Part shown: one piece after another, positions 7,636 to 16,163 of the stretch
Position numbering within the stretch: position 1 is the stretch's first letter
Layout: the number at the start of each line of letters is the position of its first letter
NCBI RefSeq assembly: GCF_004123845.1
Contig: NZ_NBDP01000053.1
Location: 248,001 to 312,000, forward strand
Origin: Allobosea sp. Tri-44
GTDB lineage: Bacteria > Pseudomonadota > Alphaproteobacteria > Rhizobiales > Beijerinckiaceae
DNA length: 64,000 nt
Direction of reading: 5' to 3'
Notes under the pieces: generated by a model
Databases searched by the model: none
The model's input: only the letters and a program-made list of their open reading frames with translations
What the model was told of the DNA's origin: nothing
Translations under genes and position numbers: made by a program

Positions 7636-9639
7636 TCAGCGCTTCTTCGCTGCCATGCCGGCGACGTCGGCGATGATGCCGTCGAGCGCGAAGTCCTTCG
7701 GGGTATAGACCCGCGCCACGCCCATGTTCTTCAGCGCGTTCTCGTCGTCGGGCGGGATGATGCCACCGACCACGACGGGGACATCCATGCCGGCGACGCG
7801 CAGCCGTGCGGTGACGTCGCGCACCAGTGGCAAATGCGAGCCCGATAGGATCGAAAGCCCGATGATGTCGGCCTTTGTCTCCTGCGCCTGCGTCACGATC
7901 TCCTCGGGCGTCTGGCGGATGCCGCCATAGGAGACCTGCATGCCGGCGTCGCGGGCGCGCACCGCGATCTGCTCGGCGCCGTTCGAATGGCCGTCCAGCC
8001 CCGGCTTGCCGACGAGGAAGCGCGGCGGGCGGCCGAGTTTCTCGGTTGCCAGGGCAACGGCGGCCTTGACTGTGGCGAGCCCGGCATCGTCGCCGAGCTT
8101 GGTGGTGTCGACGCCGGTCGGGGCGCGGTATTCGCCGAATATCTCGCGCAGGGTCTGGGCCCATTCGCCGGTGGTGACACCGGCCTTGGCGCAGGCGATC
8201 GAGGCCGGCATGACGTTGCGGTCCTCCTTGGCTGCGCTGGCGAGCTCGGCGAGCGCGGCCTCCGCCGCATTGCCGTCTCGCGCTGCGCGCCAGGCCTTCA
8301 GCCGGCCGATGGCTTCGATCTCGACCGAGTCCGGAACCGTGACGACATTGCCTTCGCCCGCCGAGAGCGGCGAGGGCTCGCTGGTTGTGAACTTGTTGAC
8401 GCCGACGACGATCTGCTCGCCGCGCTCGATCGCCTCGATGCGGCGGGCTCCGTTCTCGACCAGCGCCATCTTCATGTAGCCGCTCTCGACGGCGGCGAGC
8501 GCGCCGCCCATGGCGTCGATCTTCGCCAGTTCGGCCAACGCGGCCGCCTTCAGTTCTTCGACCTTGGCGTCGACCTCTTTCGAACCGTCGAAGATGTCGC
8601 CGAATTCGAGCAGGTCGGTCTCATAGGCGAGCACCTGCTGCATGCGCAGCGACCATTGCTGGTCGAAGGGACGGGGCAGGCCGAGCGCCTCGTTCCAGGC
8701 CGGCAATTGCACGGCGCGGGCGCGGGCTTTCTTCGAGAGCGTCACCGCCAGCATCTCGATCAGGATGCGATAGACATTGTTCTCGGCTTGCGGCTCAGTC
8801 AGCCCGAGCGAATTGACCTGCACGCCATAGCGGAAGCGACGATGCTGCTCCTCCAGCACATTGAAGCGCTTCAGCGTGATCTCGTCCCAGAGATCGACGA
8901 AAGCCCGCATCTTGCAGAGCTCGGTGACGAAGCGCATGCCGGCGTTGACGAAGAAGGAGATGCGGCCGACGATGCTGCCGAACTCCTCCGGTGCGACCTC
9001 GGGCCGGGCCCTGATCGAGTCGAGCAGGGCGATCGCGGTTGCGAGTGCGAAGGACAGCTCCTGCACCGGCGAGGCGCCGGCCTCCTGCAGATGGTAGGAG
9101 CAGACATTGGTCGGGTTCCATTTCGGCAGTTCGCGCGCCGTGAACACGACGATGTCGGTGGTCAATCGCATCGAGGGGCGCGGCGGGAAGACATAAGTTC
9201 CGCGCGACAGGTATTCCTTGACGAGGTCGTTCTGGGTCGTGCCCTGCAGGGCGGCGCGGTCGGCGCCCTGCTCGTCGGCGGTGGCGATGTAGAGCGAGAG
9301 CAGCCAGGCCGCCGTCGCATTGATCGTCATCGAGGTGTTCATCTGCGCCAGCGGGATCTCAGCGAACAGGGCCCGCATGTCGCCGAGATGGGTGATGGGC
9401 ACGCCGACCTTGCCGACCTCGCCGCGCGAGAGCACATGGTCGGGGTCGTAGCCGGTCTGGGTCGGCAGGTCGAAAGCGACAGAGAGACCGGTCTGGCCCT
9501 TGGCGAGATTGGTCCGGTAGAGCTTGTTTGATTCGGTCGCGTCGGAATGGCCGGCATAGGTCCGGAAGATCCAGGGCTTGTCACGCGGCAAAGGCTTGTC
9601 GCGCTGGGTCTGGTTCCGAAGCGGATCGATCGCGTTCAT
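7636..9639 (-). CDS. ecm: Ethylmalonyl-CoA mutase (MeaA-type B12 mutase)
   Basis: A 667-residue adenosylcobalamin-dependent mutase that converts (2R)-ethylmalonyl-CoA to methylsuccinyl-CoA in the ethylmalonyl-CoA pathway for acetate or C1 assimilation. The N-terminal barrel domain opens with WIFRTYAGHSDA and has the family stretch AFDLPTQTGYDPDH. The C-terminal B12-binding domain carries LDGHSNG (the DxHxxG base-off motif) and the later GLSILSGSH. Having both domains in one chain of about 670 residues fits Ecm/MeaA better than two-subunit methylmalonyl-CoA mutase. The start at 9639 follows AGGGAGCGAC. Other pathway genes (ccr, mcd, mcl) are not in the window. Confidence 0.88.
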   Translation of the reverse strand: MNAIDPLRNQTQRDKPLPRDKPWIFRTYAGHSDATESNKLYRTNLAKGQTGLSVAFDLPTQTGYDPDHVLSRGEVGKVGVPITHLGDMRALFAEIPLAQMNTSMTINATAAWLLSLYIATADEQGADRAALQGTTQNDLVKEYLSRGTYVFPPRPSMRLTTDIVVFTARELPKWNPTNVCSYHLQEAGASPVQELSFALATAIALLDSIRARPEVAPEEFGSIVGRISFFVNAGMRFVTELCKMRAFVDLWDEITLKRFNVLEEQHRRFRYGVQVNSLGLTEPQAENNVYRILIEMLAVTLSKKARARAVQLPAWNEALGLPRPFDQQWSLRMQQVLAYETDLLEFGDIFDGSKEVDAKVEELKAAALAELAKIDAMGGALAAVESGYMKMALVENGARRIEAIERGEQIVVGVNKFTTSEPSPLSAGEGNVVTVPDSVEIEAIGRLKAWRAARDGNAAEAALAELASAAKEDRNVMPASIACAKAGVTTGEWAQTLREIFGEYRAPTGVDTTKLGDDAGLATVKAAVALATEKLGRPPRFLVGKPGLDGHSNGAEQIAVRARDAGMQVSYGGIRQTPEEIVTQAQETKADIIGLSILSGSHLPLVRDVTARLRVAGMDVPVVVGGIIPPDDENALKNMGVARVYTPKDFALDGIIADVAGMAAKKR

Positions 9640-9974
9640 GGTCGCTCCCTGCCGTGCCATCTTAATGTGCCCGTGCAATCGCGATTGTTGCACTGCAGCG
9701 AAGATAACGCCAGTGGGCGGCGGCGTCGCCTACGACATTGGGAGAAGGCTCGGCTGAGTCGAAATCTCTGAAGAGCCGGGGCACGACAGGGTTGCGGCCA
9801 GGGCATGCTTGACCGGCCATCCTGTCGATTGACGAGTTCCAGTGGCCGTCCGCAGATTGGCGGCCAGCAGCAGGGGGAATTCTGCGCAACGATCAAGCGA
9901 CGCACTCGACCGACAGGCTCTGCCGACAAGGCAGGATGGCTGATGGCGATGACGTTGCTGAGATGGAGGAATCG
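9640..9974. other. Divergent intergenic region, ecm / amidohydrolase
   Basis: A stretch of 335 bases between divergent starts. It contains the CAATCGCGATTG palindrome close to ecm and a GGAGGA ribosome binding site at 9966-9971 before the plus-strand gene. No convincing reading frame of its own is visible. Confidence 0.6.
9676..9687. promoter_or_regulatory. Candidate operator palindrome upstream of ecm
   Basis: CAATCGCGATTG is a perfect 12-base palindrome, extended by TG on the left and TTGCA on the right. It lies 37 bases upstream of the ecm start codon. Ethylmalonyl-CoA pathway genes are known to be controlled by dedicated regulators in other alphaproteobacteria, but I cannot assign this site to one. 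Confidence 0.4.
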
Positions 9975-11315
9975 ATGTCGAAAGCGATAATGCTCGCCGC
10001 TGCGCTCGTCGCGGGTCTGGCGCCGGCGGCCCTGGCGCAAGCGCCGGCCGGCGACCGCTGGACGATCATTCACGCCGGCGCAGTGCTTGCGGTGCCCGGC
10101 ACGCCGGCCCGGGCCAAGACCAGCCTCATCGTCAAGAACAGCCTGATCCAGGAGCTCAAGGACGGCTTCGTCACGGCAGACAGCATCGGTGCCCCGGCGC
10201 AGGCGGTGACGGTGGTCGATCTCGGCGATCGCTATGTGCTGCCGGGCCTGATCGACAGCCATGTCCACATCACCTCGGAGCGAGCGCGCGACAGCGAATT
10301 GCAGCGCGTCAAGAAGACCGGCGAGAATGTCGCGCTCGACGGCGTGGTCTATGCGCGGCGCACGCTCGACGCCGGCTTCACCACGGTGCGCGATCTCGGC
10401 TCGCGCGGAGCGCCGGCGCTCGCTTTGCGCGACGCGATCCGTCGGGGGCAGGTGCCCGGCCCGCGCATCGTCGCAGCGGGCCAGTCGATCTCGGCGACCG
10501 GTGGTCACTCCGACACCAACGGCTTTGCGCCCGATGTCTTCCCGGAGCTCGGCGAGAACATCTGCAATGGCCGCGAGCAGTGCCGCCATGCGGCGCGCAA
10601 CCAGATCAAGCGCGGCGCCGACGTCATCAAGATCACCGCGACCGGCGGCGTGCTGAGCAACACCGCAGCCGGGACCGGCCGGCAGATGTTCGATGACGAG
10701 ATCGAGGGCGTCGTCGAGGCTGCCCATGCCATGGGGCGCAAGGTGGCGGTGCACGCCCATGGCGCCGACGGCGTCAATGCGGCGCTGCGGGCCGGCGTCG
10801 ACTCGATCGAGCACGGCACCTATCTCAACGACGAGTCGATCGCCCTGTTCAAGAAGAGCGGCGCCTATCTCGTTCCGACCGTGCTTGCCGGCGCGACCGT
10901 AGTGAGGATGGCGGATGAGGAGGGCTTCCTGCCGCCGGCAGTGCGCGACAAGGCGCGGCAGGTCGGGCCGCTGATGCTCGACATGCTCGGCCGCGCCTAT
11001 CGCGGCGGCGTCAAGATCGCCTTCGGCACCGATACCGGCGTCAGTGAGCACGGCAACAATGCCGAGGAGTTCGCGCTGATGGTCAAGGCCGGCATTCCGG
11101 CCGATATCGCGATCCGGATGGGGACGGTCGACGCGGCCGACCTGCTCGACCTCTCGAAACAGATCGGGACGCTCGAACCCGGCAAGGCCGCCGATGTGAT
11201 CGCGGTCGCCTCCGATCCGACCAAGGACATCACCGAGCTGCAGCGCGTGCTGTTCGTGATGAGCAGTGGCCGCGTGCACAAGGCGGCGCCGGCGAAGGTT
11301 GCGGCGAAGCCGTAA
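9975..11315 (+). CDS. Secreted amidohydrolase (prolidase/imidazolonepropionase-like)
   Basis: A 446-residue metal-dependent hydrolase with a signal peptide (MSKAIMLAAALVAGLAPAAL then AQA), so periplasmic. The binuclear amidohydrolase site is complete: His96 and His98 (HVH), Lys219 in VIKITATGG as the likely carboxylated lysine, His260/His262, His280 (EHGTYL) and Asp353 in FGTDTGVSEHG. This pattern matches the family that includes Xaa-Pro and Xaa-Arg dipeptidases. ATG 9975 follows GGAGGA. A hairpin at 11388-11410 may terminate it. Confidence 0.83.
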   Translation: MSKAIMLAAALVAGLAPAALAQAPAGDRWTIIHAGAVLAVPGTPARAKTSLIVKNSLIQELKDGFVTADSIGAPAQAVTVVDLGDRYVLPGLIDSHVHITSERARDSELQRVKKTGENVALDGVVYARRTLDAGFTTVRDLGSRGAPALALRDAIRRGQVPGPRIVAAGQSISATGGHSDTNGFAPDVFPELGENICNGREQCRHAARNQIKRGADVIKITATGGVLSNTAAGTGRQMFDDEIEGVVEAAHAMGRKVAVHAHGADGVNAALRAGVDSIEHGTYLNDESIALFKKSGAYLVPTVLAGATVVRMADEEGFLPPAVRDKARQVGPLMLDMLGRAYRGGVKIAFGTDTGVSEHGNNAEEFALMVKAGIPADIAIRMGTVDAADLLDLSKQIGTLEPGKAADVIAVASDPTKDITELQRVLFVMSSGRVHKAAPAKVAAKP

Positions 11316-11387
11316 GGACGAGCGGCGCGATGACCTGTCGTCGTCGCGCCGATCTTCAGGCCCGCTGCGCGAGTAGCCCCGCGCACC

Positions 11388-11410
11388 GCCCGTGCAATCA
11401 TTGCGCGGGC
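11388..11410 (+). terminator. Stem-loop after the amidohydrolase gene
   Basis: GCCCGTGC (11388-11395) pairs with GCGCGGGC (11403-11410), including one G-U pair, around a 7-base loop. There is no T-run after it, so it may only partly terminate or may be an RNA-stabilising hairpin. Confidence 0.35.
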
Positions 11411-11484
11411 ACCTTCATGTCGGGCCTGCTACACAGCCGAAAGCGGGCGACCGCTCCGATCGAAGCGACAATGGTGCAAGTGTC

Positions 11485-12726
11485 ATGGTGATTTCGGATG
11501 GCCGGCCGGGAGAGCGGCCGGCCTTCGCCCGCTGGCTCTCGACCGGCAACAGCATCACCCAGCAATTCATGGCGATCGGCGGCCGTCCGGACGTCGTCAG
11601 CCTTGCCGGTGGGTTACCGGCGGCCGAGCTCTATCCGGTCGAGGCGATCGCAGCGGCGCAGGAGCGGGCGCTGACGCGCTGGGGCACGCAGATCCTCGAA
11701 TACGGCCCGATCGAAGGCTTGCCGGCGCTGCGGGCCGCGATCGCCGAGCGCTTCAGCGCAACGACCGGGCGCCGCTTCGGGCCGGAGAACGTAATGCTGA
11801 CGACGGGTGCGATGCAGGGGCTCGACCTCGTCGGCAAGGCGCTGGTCGATCCCGGTGAATTAATCCTCTCGCAGTTCCCGACCTATCTCGGCGCACTCGA
11901 TGCCTGGCGGCCGCGCATGCCGCGCTATGAGAGGCTCGACTGGAGCCTGCAAGCGCCCGGGCAGGATGCGGCGCTGCGCCAGGCCAAGTTCGTCTATGCC
12001 GTGCCGAACTACTCCAACCCAACCGGCGTGCTGGTGCCGCAGGGCGAGCGCGCCGCCATGCTCGACAAGGTCGAGGCGGCCGGGACCTGGCTGCTCGAGG
12101 ACGATCCCTATCTGCCGCTGCAATTCGACGGGCCGGCAGGGCCGAGCATCCTGTCCCATCATGCGCAGCGCCATCCCAACGGTCCCTATGCTGGGCCGGT
12201 GATCTATCTTGGCACCCTGTCGAAGAGCCTGGTTCCGGGCCTGCGCGTCGGCTGGGTCGTGGCCGAGGCCTCGCTGATTGCGACGCTGGCGCTGGCCAAG
12301 CAGTCGACCGACATCGCTTCCAGCCTGCTGACGCAGGCCATCGCGCTGGAGATGATCGAGAGCGATTTCGAGGCACAGCATATCCCGAAGATCGTCGCGA
12401 CCTATCGCGAGCGGCGCGATGCGCTCTGCGCTGCGGCCACCGAGCATCTATCCGACTGGTTCGACTGGGAGGTGCCGCCGGGCGGCATGTTCGTCTGGAT
12501 GCGGGCCAAGGATGCGGCGATCGATACCGATGGGCTCTATGCCCATGCGCTGGCGGAGAATGTCGCCTTCGTGCCGTCGAGCGTGTTCGATCCGACGGGA
12601 GCGCTTAAGAGCGCGATGCGGGTCAATTTCACCCGCTCGGCGCCGGACGTCCTGGTCGAGGGCGTGCGCCGGCTGGCGCGGGCAGTGCAACGCCTGCTTG
12701 CCGAGCGGCCCGGCCGGGCGGCGTGA
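11485..12726 (+). CDS. PLP-dependent aminotransferase (class I/II, LysN/MocR-catalytic-domain type)
   Basis: A 413-residue fold-type I aminotransferase. Lys247 in LGTLSKSLVPGLR should form the Schiff base with pyridoxal phosphate. YSNPTG near 176-181 and EDDPY near 205-209 contact the cofactor, and LTTGAMQGLDL binds its phosphate. Relatives include 2-aminoadipate transaminase and related broad-specificity enzymes; there is no N-terminal GntR DNA-binding domain. The start at 11485 is the first ATG in good context; an in-frame GTG at 11392 would add residues of poor character. The amino donor and acceptor are unknown. Confidence 0.85.
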   Translation: MVISDGRPGERPAFARWLSTGNSITQQFMAIGGRPDVVSLAGGLPAAELYPVEAIAAAQERALTRWGTQILEYGPIEGLPALRAAIAERFSATTGRRFGPENVMLTTGAMQGLDLVGKALVDPGELILSQFPTYLGALDAWRPRMPRYERLDWSLQAPGQDAALRQAKFVYAVPNYSNPTGVLVPQGERAAMLDKVEAAGTWLLEDDPYLPLQFDGPAGPSILSHHAQRHPNGPYAGPVIYLGTLSKSLVPGLRVGWVVAEASLIATLALAKQSTDIASSLLTQAIALEMIESDFEAQHIPKIVATYRERRDALCAAATEHLSDWFDWEVPPGGMFVWMRAKDAAIDTDGLYAHALAENVAFVPSSVFDPTGALKSAMRVNFTRSAPDVLVEGVRRLARAVQRLLAERPGRAA

Positions 12727-12744
12727 GTTTTGCCAGTTTTTCTC

Positions 12745-12844
12745 CGTCATTCCGGCCGTAGCGAAGCGGAGCGCCGGAATCCATCGGAGGGAACTGCGCT
12801 CTATGATGGATCCCGGGTCTGCGCTGCGCTTGCCCGGGATGACG
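12745..12844. repeat. Palindromic intergenic repeat, second copy of the CGTCATTCCGG type
   Basis: It begins CGTCATTCCGGCCG and carries GCCGGAATCCATCGGAGGG, like the 5336-5442 copy. Its right arm ends in CCCGGGATGACG with a CCCGGG variant instead of CCGGAA, so the two halves have diverged. It lies between two plus-strand genes. Confidence 0.8.
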
Positions 12845-12887
12845 AGAGCTTGAACGGTCTGGTCAAGCCAAACTTAGGAACCCGACA

Positions 12888-13559
12888 ATGCCGACCCGTC
12901 TCGCCACGCCCGCCCATCCGCGCCTGCCGCAAGCCCTGATCGACGCCTGGCAGGTGGTGCCGAGCTCGGTGATCGCCGACCAGCTCGGCGGCACCGGCCA
13001 TGCCGACCCGGCGATCCGGCCGACGCGGCCGTTCGCGCCGGGCAAGCGCCTGGTCGGCCAGGCGATCACCGCCTGGTGCGAGCCGGCCGATTACGGGCCG
13101 GTGCATCATGCGATCAGCCTCGCCGAGCACGGCGATGTCGTGGTGGTTGCGGCCGGCGGGCGCAAGGATGCGGCGATGATCGGCGACCTGCTTGGCGGTG
13201 CCGCCCGGCGCAAGGGCATTGCCGGCGTCGTCGTCGACGGCGCCGTGCGCGATGTCGGGCCGGTCTCGCAATGGCCGGACTTCGTCTTCTTTTCGCGCTG
13301 GATCATGCCGCGTGGTCCGTCCTCGATGGAGCGCGGCGTCGTCAATGGGGCGATCGTCTTCGGCGGCGTCGCTGTCTCGCCACATGATCTTGTCGTCGGC
13401 GACGATGACGGGCTGGTCTTCGTGCCGCATGGGCTGGTCGAGGCCAAGCTCGCACCCTGCCTGGCGCGGGTGAAGGCGGAGGCCGAATGGGAGGTCCTGC
13501 TCGCCGGCGGCGCCTCGACGGTCGAGACCTTCAAGGTGCCGCCGATCGAGAAGCTCTGA
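12888..13559 (+). CDS. RraA family / 4-hydroxy-4-methyl-2-oxoglutarate aldolase-like protein
   Basis: A 223-residue protein of the RraA/HMG aldolase fold. The signature GDLLGGAARRKGIAG with VVVDGAVRD (Arg and Asp of the divalent-metal/pyruvate site) lies at about 103-127. Bacterial members with this complete motif are usually aldolases or oxaloacetate decarboxylases rather than RNase E inhibitors. It is convergent with the SDR gene, with 7 bases between the stops. The physiological substrate is not evident. Confidence 0.82.
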   Translation: MPTRLATPAHPRLPQALIDAWQVVPSSVIADQLGGTGHADPAIRPTRPFAPGKRLVGQAITAWCEPADYGPVHHAISLAEHGDVVVVAAGGRKDAAMIGDLLGGAARRKGIAGVVVDGAVRDVGPVSQWPDFVFFSRWIMPRGPSSMERGVVNGAIVFGGVAVSPHDLVVGDDDGLVFVPHGLVEAKLAPCLARVKAEAEWEVLLAGGASTVETFKVPPIEKL

Positions 13560-13566
13560 CCGGCCT

Positions 13567-14259
13567 CTAGAAGTTCTCGACCCAGGGCCGAAGCTCAACC
13601 TCGAGCGACCAGGCGCTGCGCGGCTGCCGGAGCACGTCGAGATAGCTCTGGGCGATGGCGTCCGGGTCGAGCGTGTTGTCGCCGGCATCTGGGTGGCGCG
13701 TGCTGCGGACCGCGCCGTCGATGACGAAATGCGCGACATGGATGCCCTTCGGCCCAAGCTCGCGCGCCGCGCTCTGGGCGAGGCCGCGCAGGGCGAACTT
13801 GCCCATCGCGAACGGCGCCGACAGCGCGAAGCCCTTGATGCCGGCAGTGGCGCCGGTCAGCAGGATGGCGCCGCGGCCATGCGGCAGCATGCGTTTCGCC
13901 GCCTGCTGCGTCACCAGGAAGGCGCCATAGGCGGTGACCGCGAGCGCCTGCGCGACCCCTGCCGGATCGAGCTCCGCGATAGGCCCGCGCAGCCGGCCGC
14001 TGGCGTTGTAGATGACGATGTCGGGCTCGCCGATCCGGGCCTCCGCCGCCTCGAACAAGCCGGCGACGGCGGCCGGATCGGAAGCGTCGACCGCGAAGGT
14101 CGCGGCGCCCGTCTCGGCAGCGAGCGCAGCGAGCTTCTCGGTATTGCGCGCGGCGAGGCCGACCTTGATGCCTTGTGCGGCCAATGCACGGGCGACGGAG
14201 GCGCTGATGCCCGAGCCGGCTCCGACGATCAGGGCGCTGCGATAAGGAGGGGATGTCAT
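13567..14259 (-). CDS. SDR family oxidoreductase with atypical active site
   Basis: A 230-residue Rossmann-fold short-chain dehydrogenase relative. The nucleotide-binding region reads VGAGSGIS (12-19) and the later YNASG replaces NNAG. The usual YxxxK catalytic pair appears as Phe150-Ala-Met-Gly-Lys154, so the catalytic Tyr is missing. The usual Ser about 13 residues earlier is also absent (TGATAGIKG). It may be a non-classical reductase or a binding protein. It is last in a minus-strand set of MarR regulator, MFS transporter and SDR, with 14 bases between it and the MFS gene. Confidence 0.83.
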   Translation of the reverse strand: MTSPPYRSALIVGAGSGISASVARALAAQGIKVGLAARNTEKLAALAAETGAATFAVDASDPAAVAGLFEAAEARIGEPDIVIYNASGRLRGPIAELDPAGVAQALAVTAYGAFLVTQQAAKRMLPHGRGAILLTGATAGIKGFALSAPFAMGKFALRGLAQSAARELGPKGIHVAHFVIDGAVRSTRHPDAGDNTLDPDAIAQSYLDVLRQPRSAWSLEVELRPWVENF

Positions 14260-14273
14260 CGTCGGATCTCCGT

Positions 14274-15593
14274 TCAGGCCGTTGTGGCGGCAGGCACTGA
14301 CTTGGCTTCGCTGCTGCGCATCATGATGCAGAAGCCGGCGGCGAAGAGGCAGAGCGCGCCGGCGATGAAGAAGGCCGGCAGGTAGCTGTCATAGACGGTG
14401 CGGCTGAAGCCGGCGCCATAGGCGGCGAAGGCGGCGCCGAGCTGGTGGCCGGTGAAGACCCAGCCGAAGACCAGCGTCGCCTTGTCGCCGAAGCGGTCGG
14501 CGGCGAGCTTGATCGTCGGCGGCACGGTCGCGACCCAGTCGAGCCCGTAGAAGATCGCGAAGATCGAGAGGCCGTAGAAGGAGAAGTCGGTGAAGGGCAG
14601 GAAGAGCAGCGAGAGCCCGCGCAGGCCGTAATACCAGAACAGCAGCCAGCGGCTGTCATAGCGGTCAGAGAGCCAGCCCGAGCCGACCGTGCCGAGGAAG
14701 TCGAAGATTCCGATTACCGCGAGCACGCTCGCCGCCGTCACCGCCGCCATGCCGTAATCGCCGCAAAGCGCGACGAAATGGGTCTGCACCAGCCCATTGG
14801 TGCTGGCGCCGCAGACGAAGAAGGTGCCGAACAGGATCCAGAAGGTGCTTGTCTTTGCGGCCTCGCGCAGCGCGACGATCGGGGAGGCGAGCATCGCCTT
14901 GAGGCTGGTGGCTTGCGCCGGTGCCGGCACGATCTGCGTCCCGCCATAGGGGGCAAGACCGACATCGGCCGGGCGGTCACGCATCAGGGCGAGCACGCCG
15001 ACTGCCGCGAGCGCGATCATGCCGAGCACGAAGACCATGGCGGCGCGCCAGCCGACCTGCTCGGTCAGCGCCGCGAGCAAAGGCAGGAAGACGAGCTGGC
15101 CGGTCGCCGTGCTGGCGGTGAGCAGGCCGACGACCAGGCCGCGGCGATGCACGAACCAGCGGGTCGCGACGGTGGCGCCGAGCACCATGGCGGTGAGCCC
15201 TGTGCCGAAACCGAGCACGATCCCCCAGAGCAGTACCAGCTGCCAGAGCTGCGTCATGGCGAAGGAGCCGAGAATGCTCACGGCGATCAGGCTGAGCGCC
15301 ACCAGGGCGACGGGGCGGACGCCGAAGCGGTTCATGAAGGCGGCGGCGAAGGGCGCCATCAGCCCGAACAGCAGCAGGCGGATCGCCAGTGCCGAGGAGA
15401 TCTCGGAGGTCGCCCAGCCGAACTCCTTCTGCAGTGGCAGGAGCAGCACGCCCGGCGCGCCGACGGCGCCGGCGGTGACCAGCATGGTCAGGAAGGTCAC
15501 CGCCGCCACGGCCCAGCCATAATGGATGCCGCGACGGTCGAAGGCGGCGGCGAGGCCGACGGGTTGAACTGGTTCTGCGAGATCTGTCGGCAT
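14274..15593 (-). CDS. MFS transporter (monocarboxylate/oxalate-formate type)
   Basis: A 439-residue inner-membrane protein with 12 predicted helices. The opening GIHYGWAVAAVTFLTML and RRGLVVGLLTASTATGQL are characteristic of the OFA/monocarboxylate branch of MFS carriers. Its start codon lies 14 bases after a palindrome shared with the upstream MarR gene, so it is probably the main target of that regulator. The substrate is unknown; an organic anion is likely from the family. Confidence 0.85.
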   Translation of the reverse strand: MPTDLAEPVQPVGLAAAFDRRGIHYGWAVAAVTFLTMLVTAGAVGAPGVLLLPLQKEFGWATSEISSALAIRLLLFGLMAPFAAAFMNRFGVRPVALVALSLIAVSILGSFAMTQLWQLVLLWGIVLGFGTGLTAMVLGATVATRWFVHRRGLVVGLLTASTATGQLVFLPLLAALTEQVGWRAAMVFVLGMIALAAVGVLALMRDRPADVGLAPYGGTQIVPAPAQATSLKAMLASPIVALREAAKTSTFWILFGTFFVCGASTNGLVQTHFVALCGDYGMAAVTAASVLAVIGIFDFLGTVGSGWLSDRYDSRWLLFWYYGLRGLSLLFLPFTDFSFYGLSIFAIFYGLDWVATVPPTIKLAADRFGDKATLVFGWVFTGHQLGAAFAAYGAGFSRTVYDSYLPAFFIAGALCLFAAGFCIMMRSSEAKSVPAATTA

Positions 15594-15606
15594 CAGCGGC
15601 CCCTTT

Positions 15607-15624
15607 TGCGGGTATATGCCCGCA
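15607..15624. promoter_or_regulatory. MarR-type operator upstream of the MFS gene
   Basis: TGCGGGTATATGCCCGCA has TGCGGG/CCCGCA arms and is a palindrome at 16 of 18 positions. It lies 14-31 bases before the MFS ATG, next to or overlapping its ribosome binding site. The same 17 bases recur before the marR gene at 16042-16059. Confidence 0.75.
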
Positions 15625-15638
15625 TATCCATGAGGAAA

Positions 15639-16037
15639 TCAGAGTGAATCGAGTGCTACATGAAGCTGTCGCATGAACTCGACGCCGAGACGGTCGTCGA
15701 GGGCCTTCTGGGCGCCATCCCAGAGGGGAGCGCCGTCTTCCAGAACCTTGTGGCCGGCCTCGGTCAGAGCGACCGTGGCCTCGCGCTGGTCCTCGCCGCG
15801 GCCGAGTTCGACGAGACCCATCTTCTCGAGCACGCGGACATTGCGGCCGATAGTCGAGCGATCGAGCTCGACGCGGCGGCCGAGCGCGGTCAGCGTCACC
15901 GGCTCGACCCGGGCGATCGAGCGCATCAGGCTGAACTGCGCGATGTTGACCCCGACCGGAGCGATCGTCTCGTCGTAGAAGGCGATCATCCGGCGCGAGG
16001 CCGAGCGCAGGGTCGTGCAGATGCAGGGAACCGACAT
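15639..16037 (-). CDS. MarR family transcriptional regulator
   Basis: A 132-residue winged-helix regulator. The DNA-recognition segment reads ALGRRVELDRSTIGRNVRVL and the wing follows as GRGEDQREATVALT. It should act as a dimer responding to a small aromatic or phenolic ligand. It sits first in a minus-strand unit with an MFS carrier and an SDR. A near-identical palindrome precedes both its own start and the MFS start, which implies autoregulation. Confidence 0.88.
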   Translation of the reverse strand: MSVPCICTTLRSASRRMIAFYDETIAPVGVNIAQFSLMRSIARVEPVTLTALGRRVELDRSTIGRNVRVLEKMGLVELGRGEDQREATVALTEAGHKVLEDGAPLWDGAQKALDDRLGVEFMRQLHVALDSL

Positions 16038-16041
16038 GGAT

Positions 16042-16059
16042 TGCGGGTATATGCCCGCG
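16042..16059. promoter_or_regulatory. MarR-type operator upstream of marR itself
   Basis: TGCGGGTATATGCCCGCG matches the site at 15607-15624 at 17 of 18 bases. It ends 5 bases before the regulator's start codon. Bound repressor would cover the promoter or start region. Confidence 0.75.
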
Positions 16060-16138
16060 TAAGGCGGATTGCAAGCCCGATGGCTCTCTGGGGCAGCACG
16101 GAAATCGTCCGGCTTGCAATCGCTGCGGTTTTATCTAT

Positions 16139-16158
16139 TCTACCTACTAGAAGGTAGG
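16139..16158. promoter_or_regulatory. TetR-type operator overlapping the tetR start region
   Basis: The arms TCTACC and GGTAGG flank an 8-base centre containing TAG. It lies 6 bases before the ATG at 16164. The matching site at 16783-16802 shares both arms and the central TAG. Confidence 0.7.
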
Positions 16159-16163
16159 TGGAT

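Noticed and set aside
7454..8164. Minus-strand extension of the protease frame
   Set aside because: It overlaps the ecm 3' end out of frame and lacks any domain; the signal peptide and ribosome binding site place the start at 7453.
7987..9531. Plus-strand open frame of 514 codons opposite ecm
   Set aside because: It is an antisense frame rich in Arg, Gly and Asp; the minus-strand gene has clear B12-mutase motifs.
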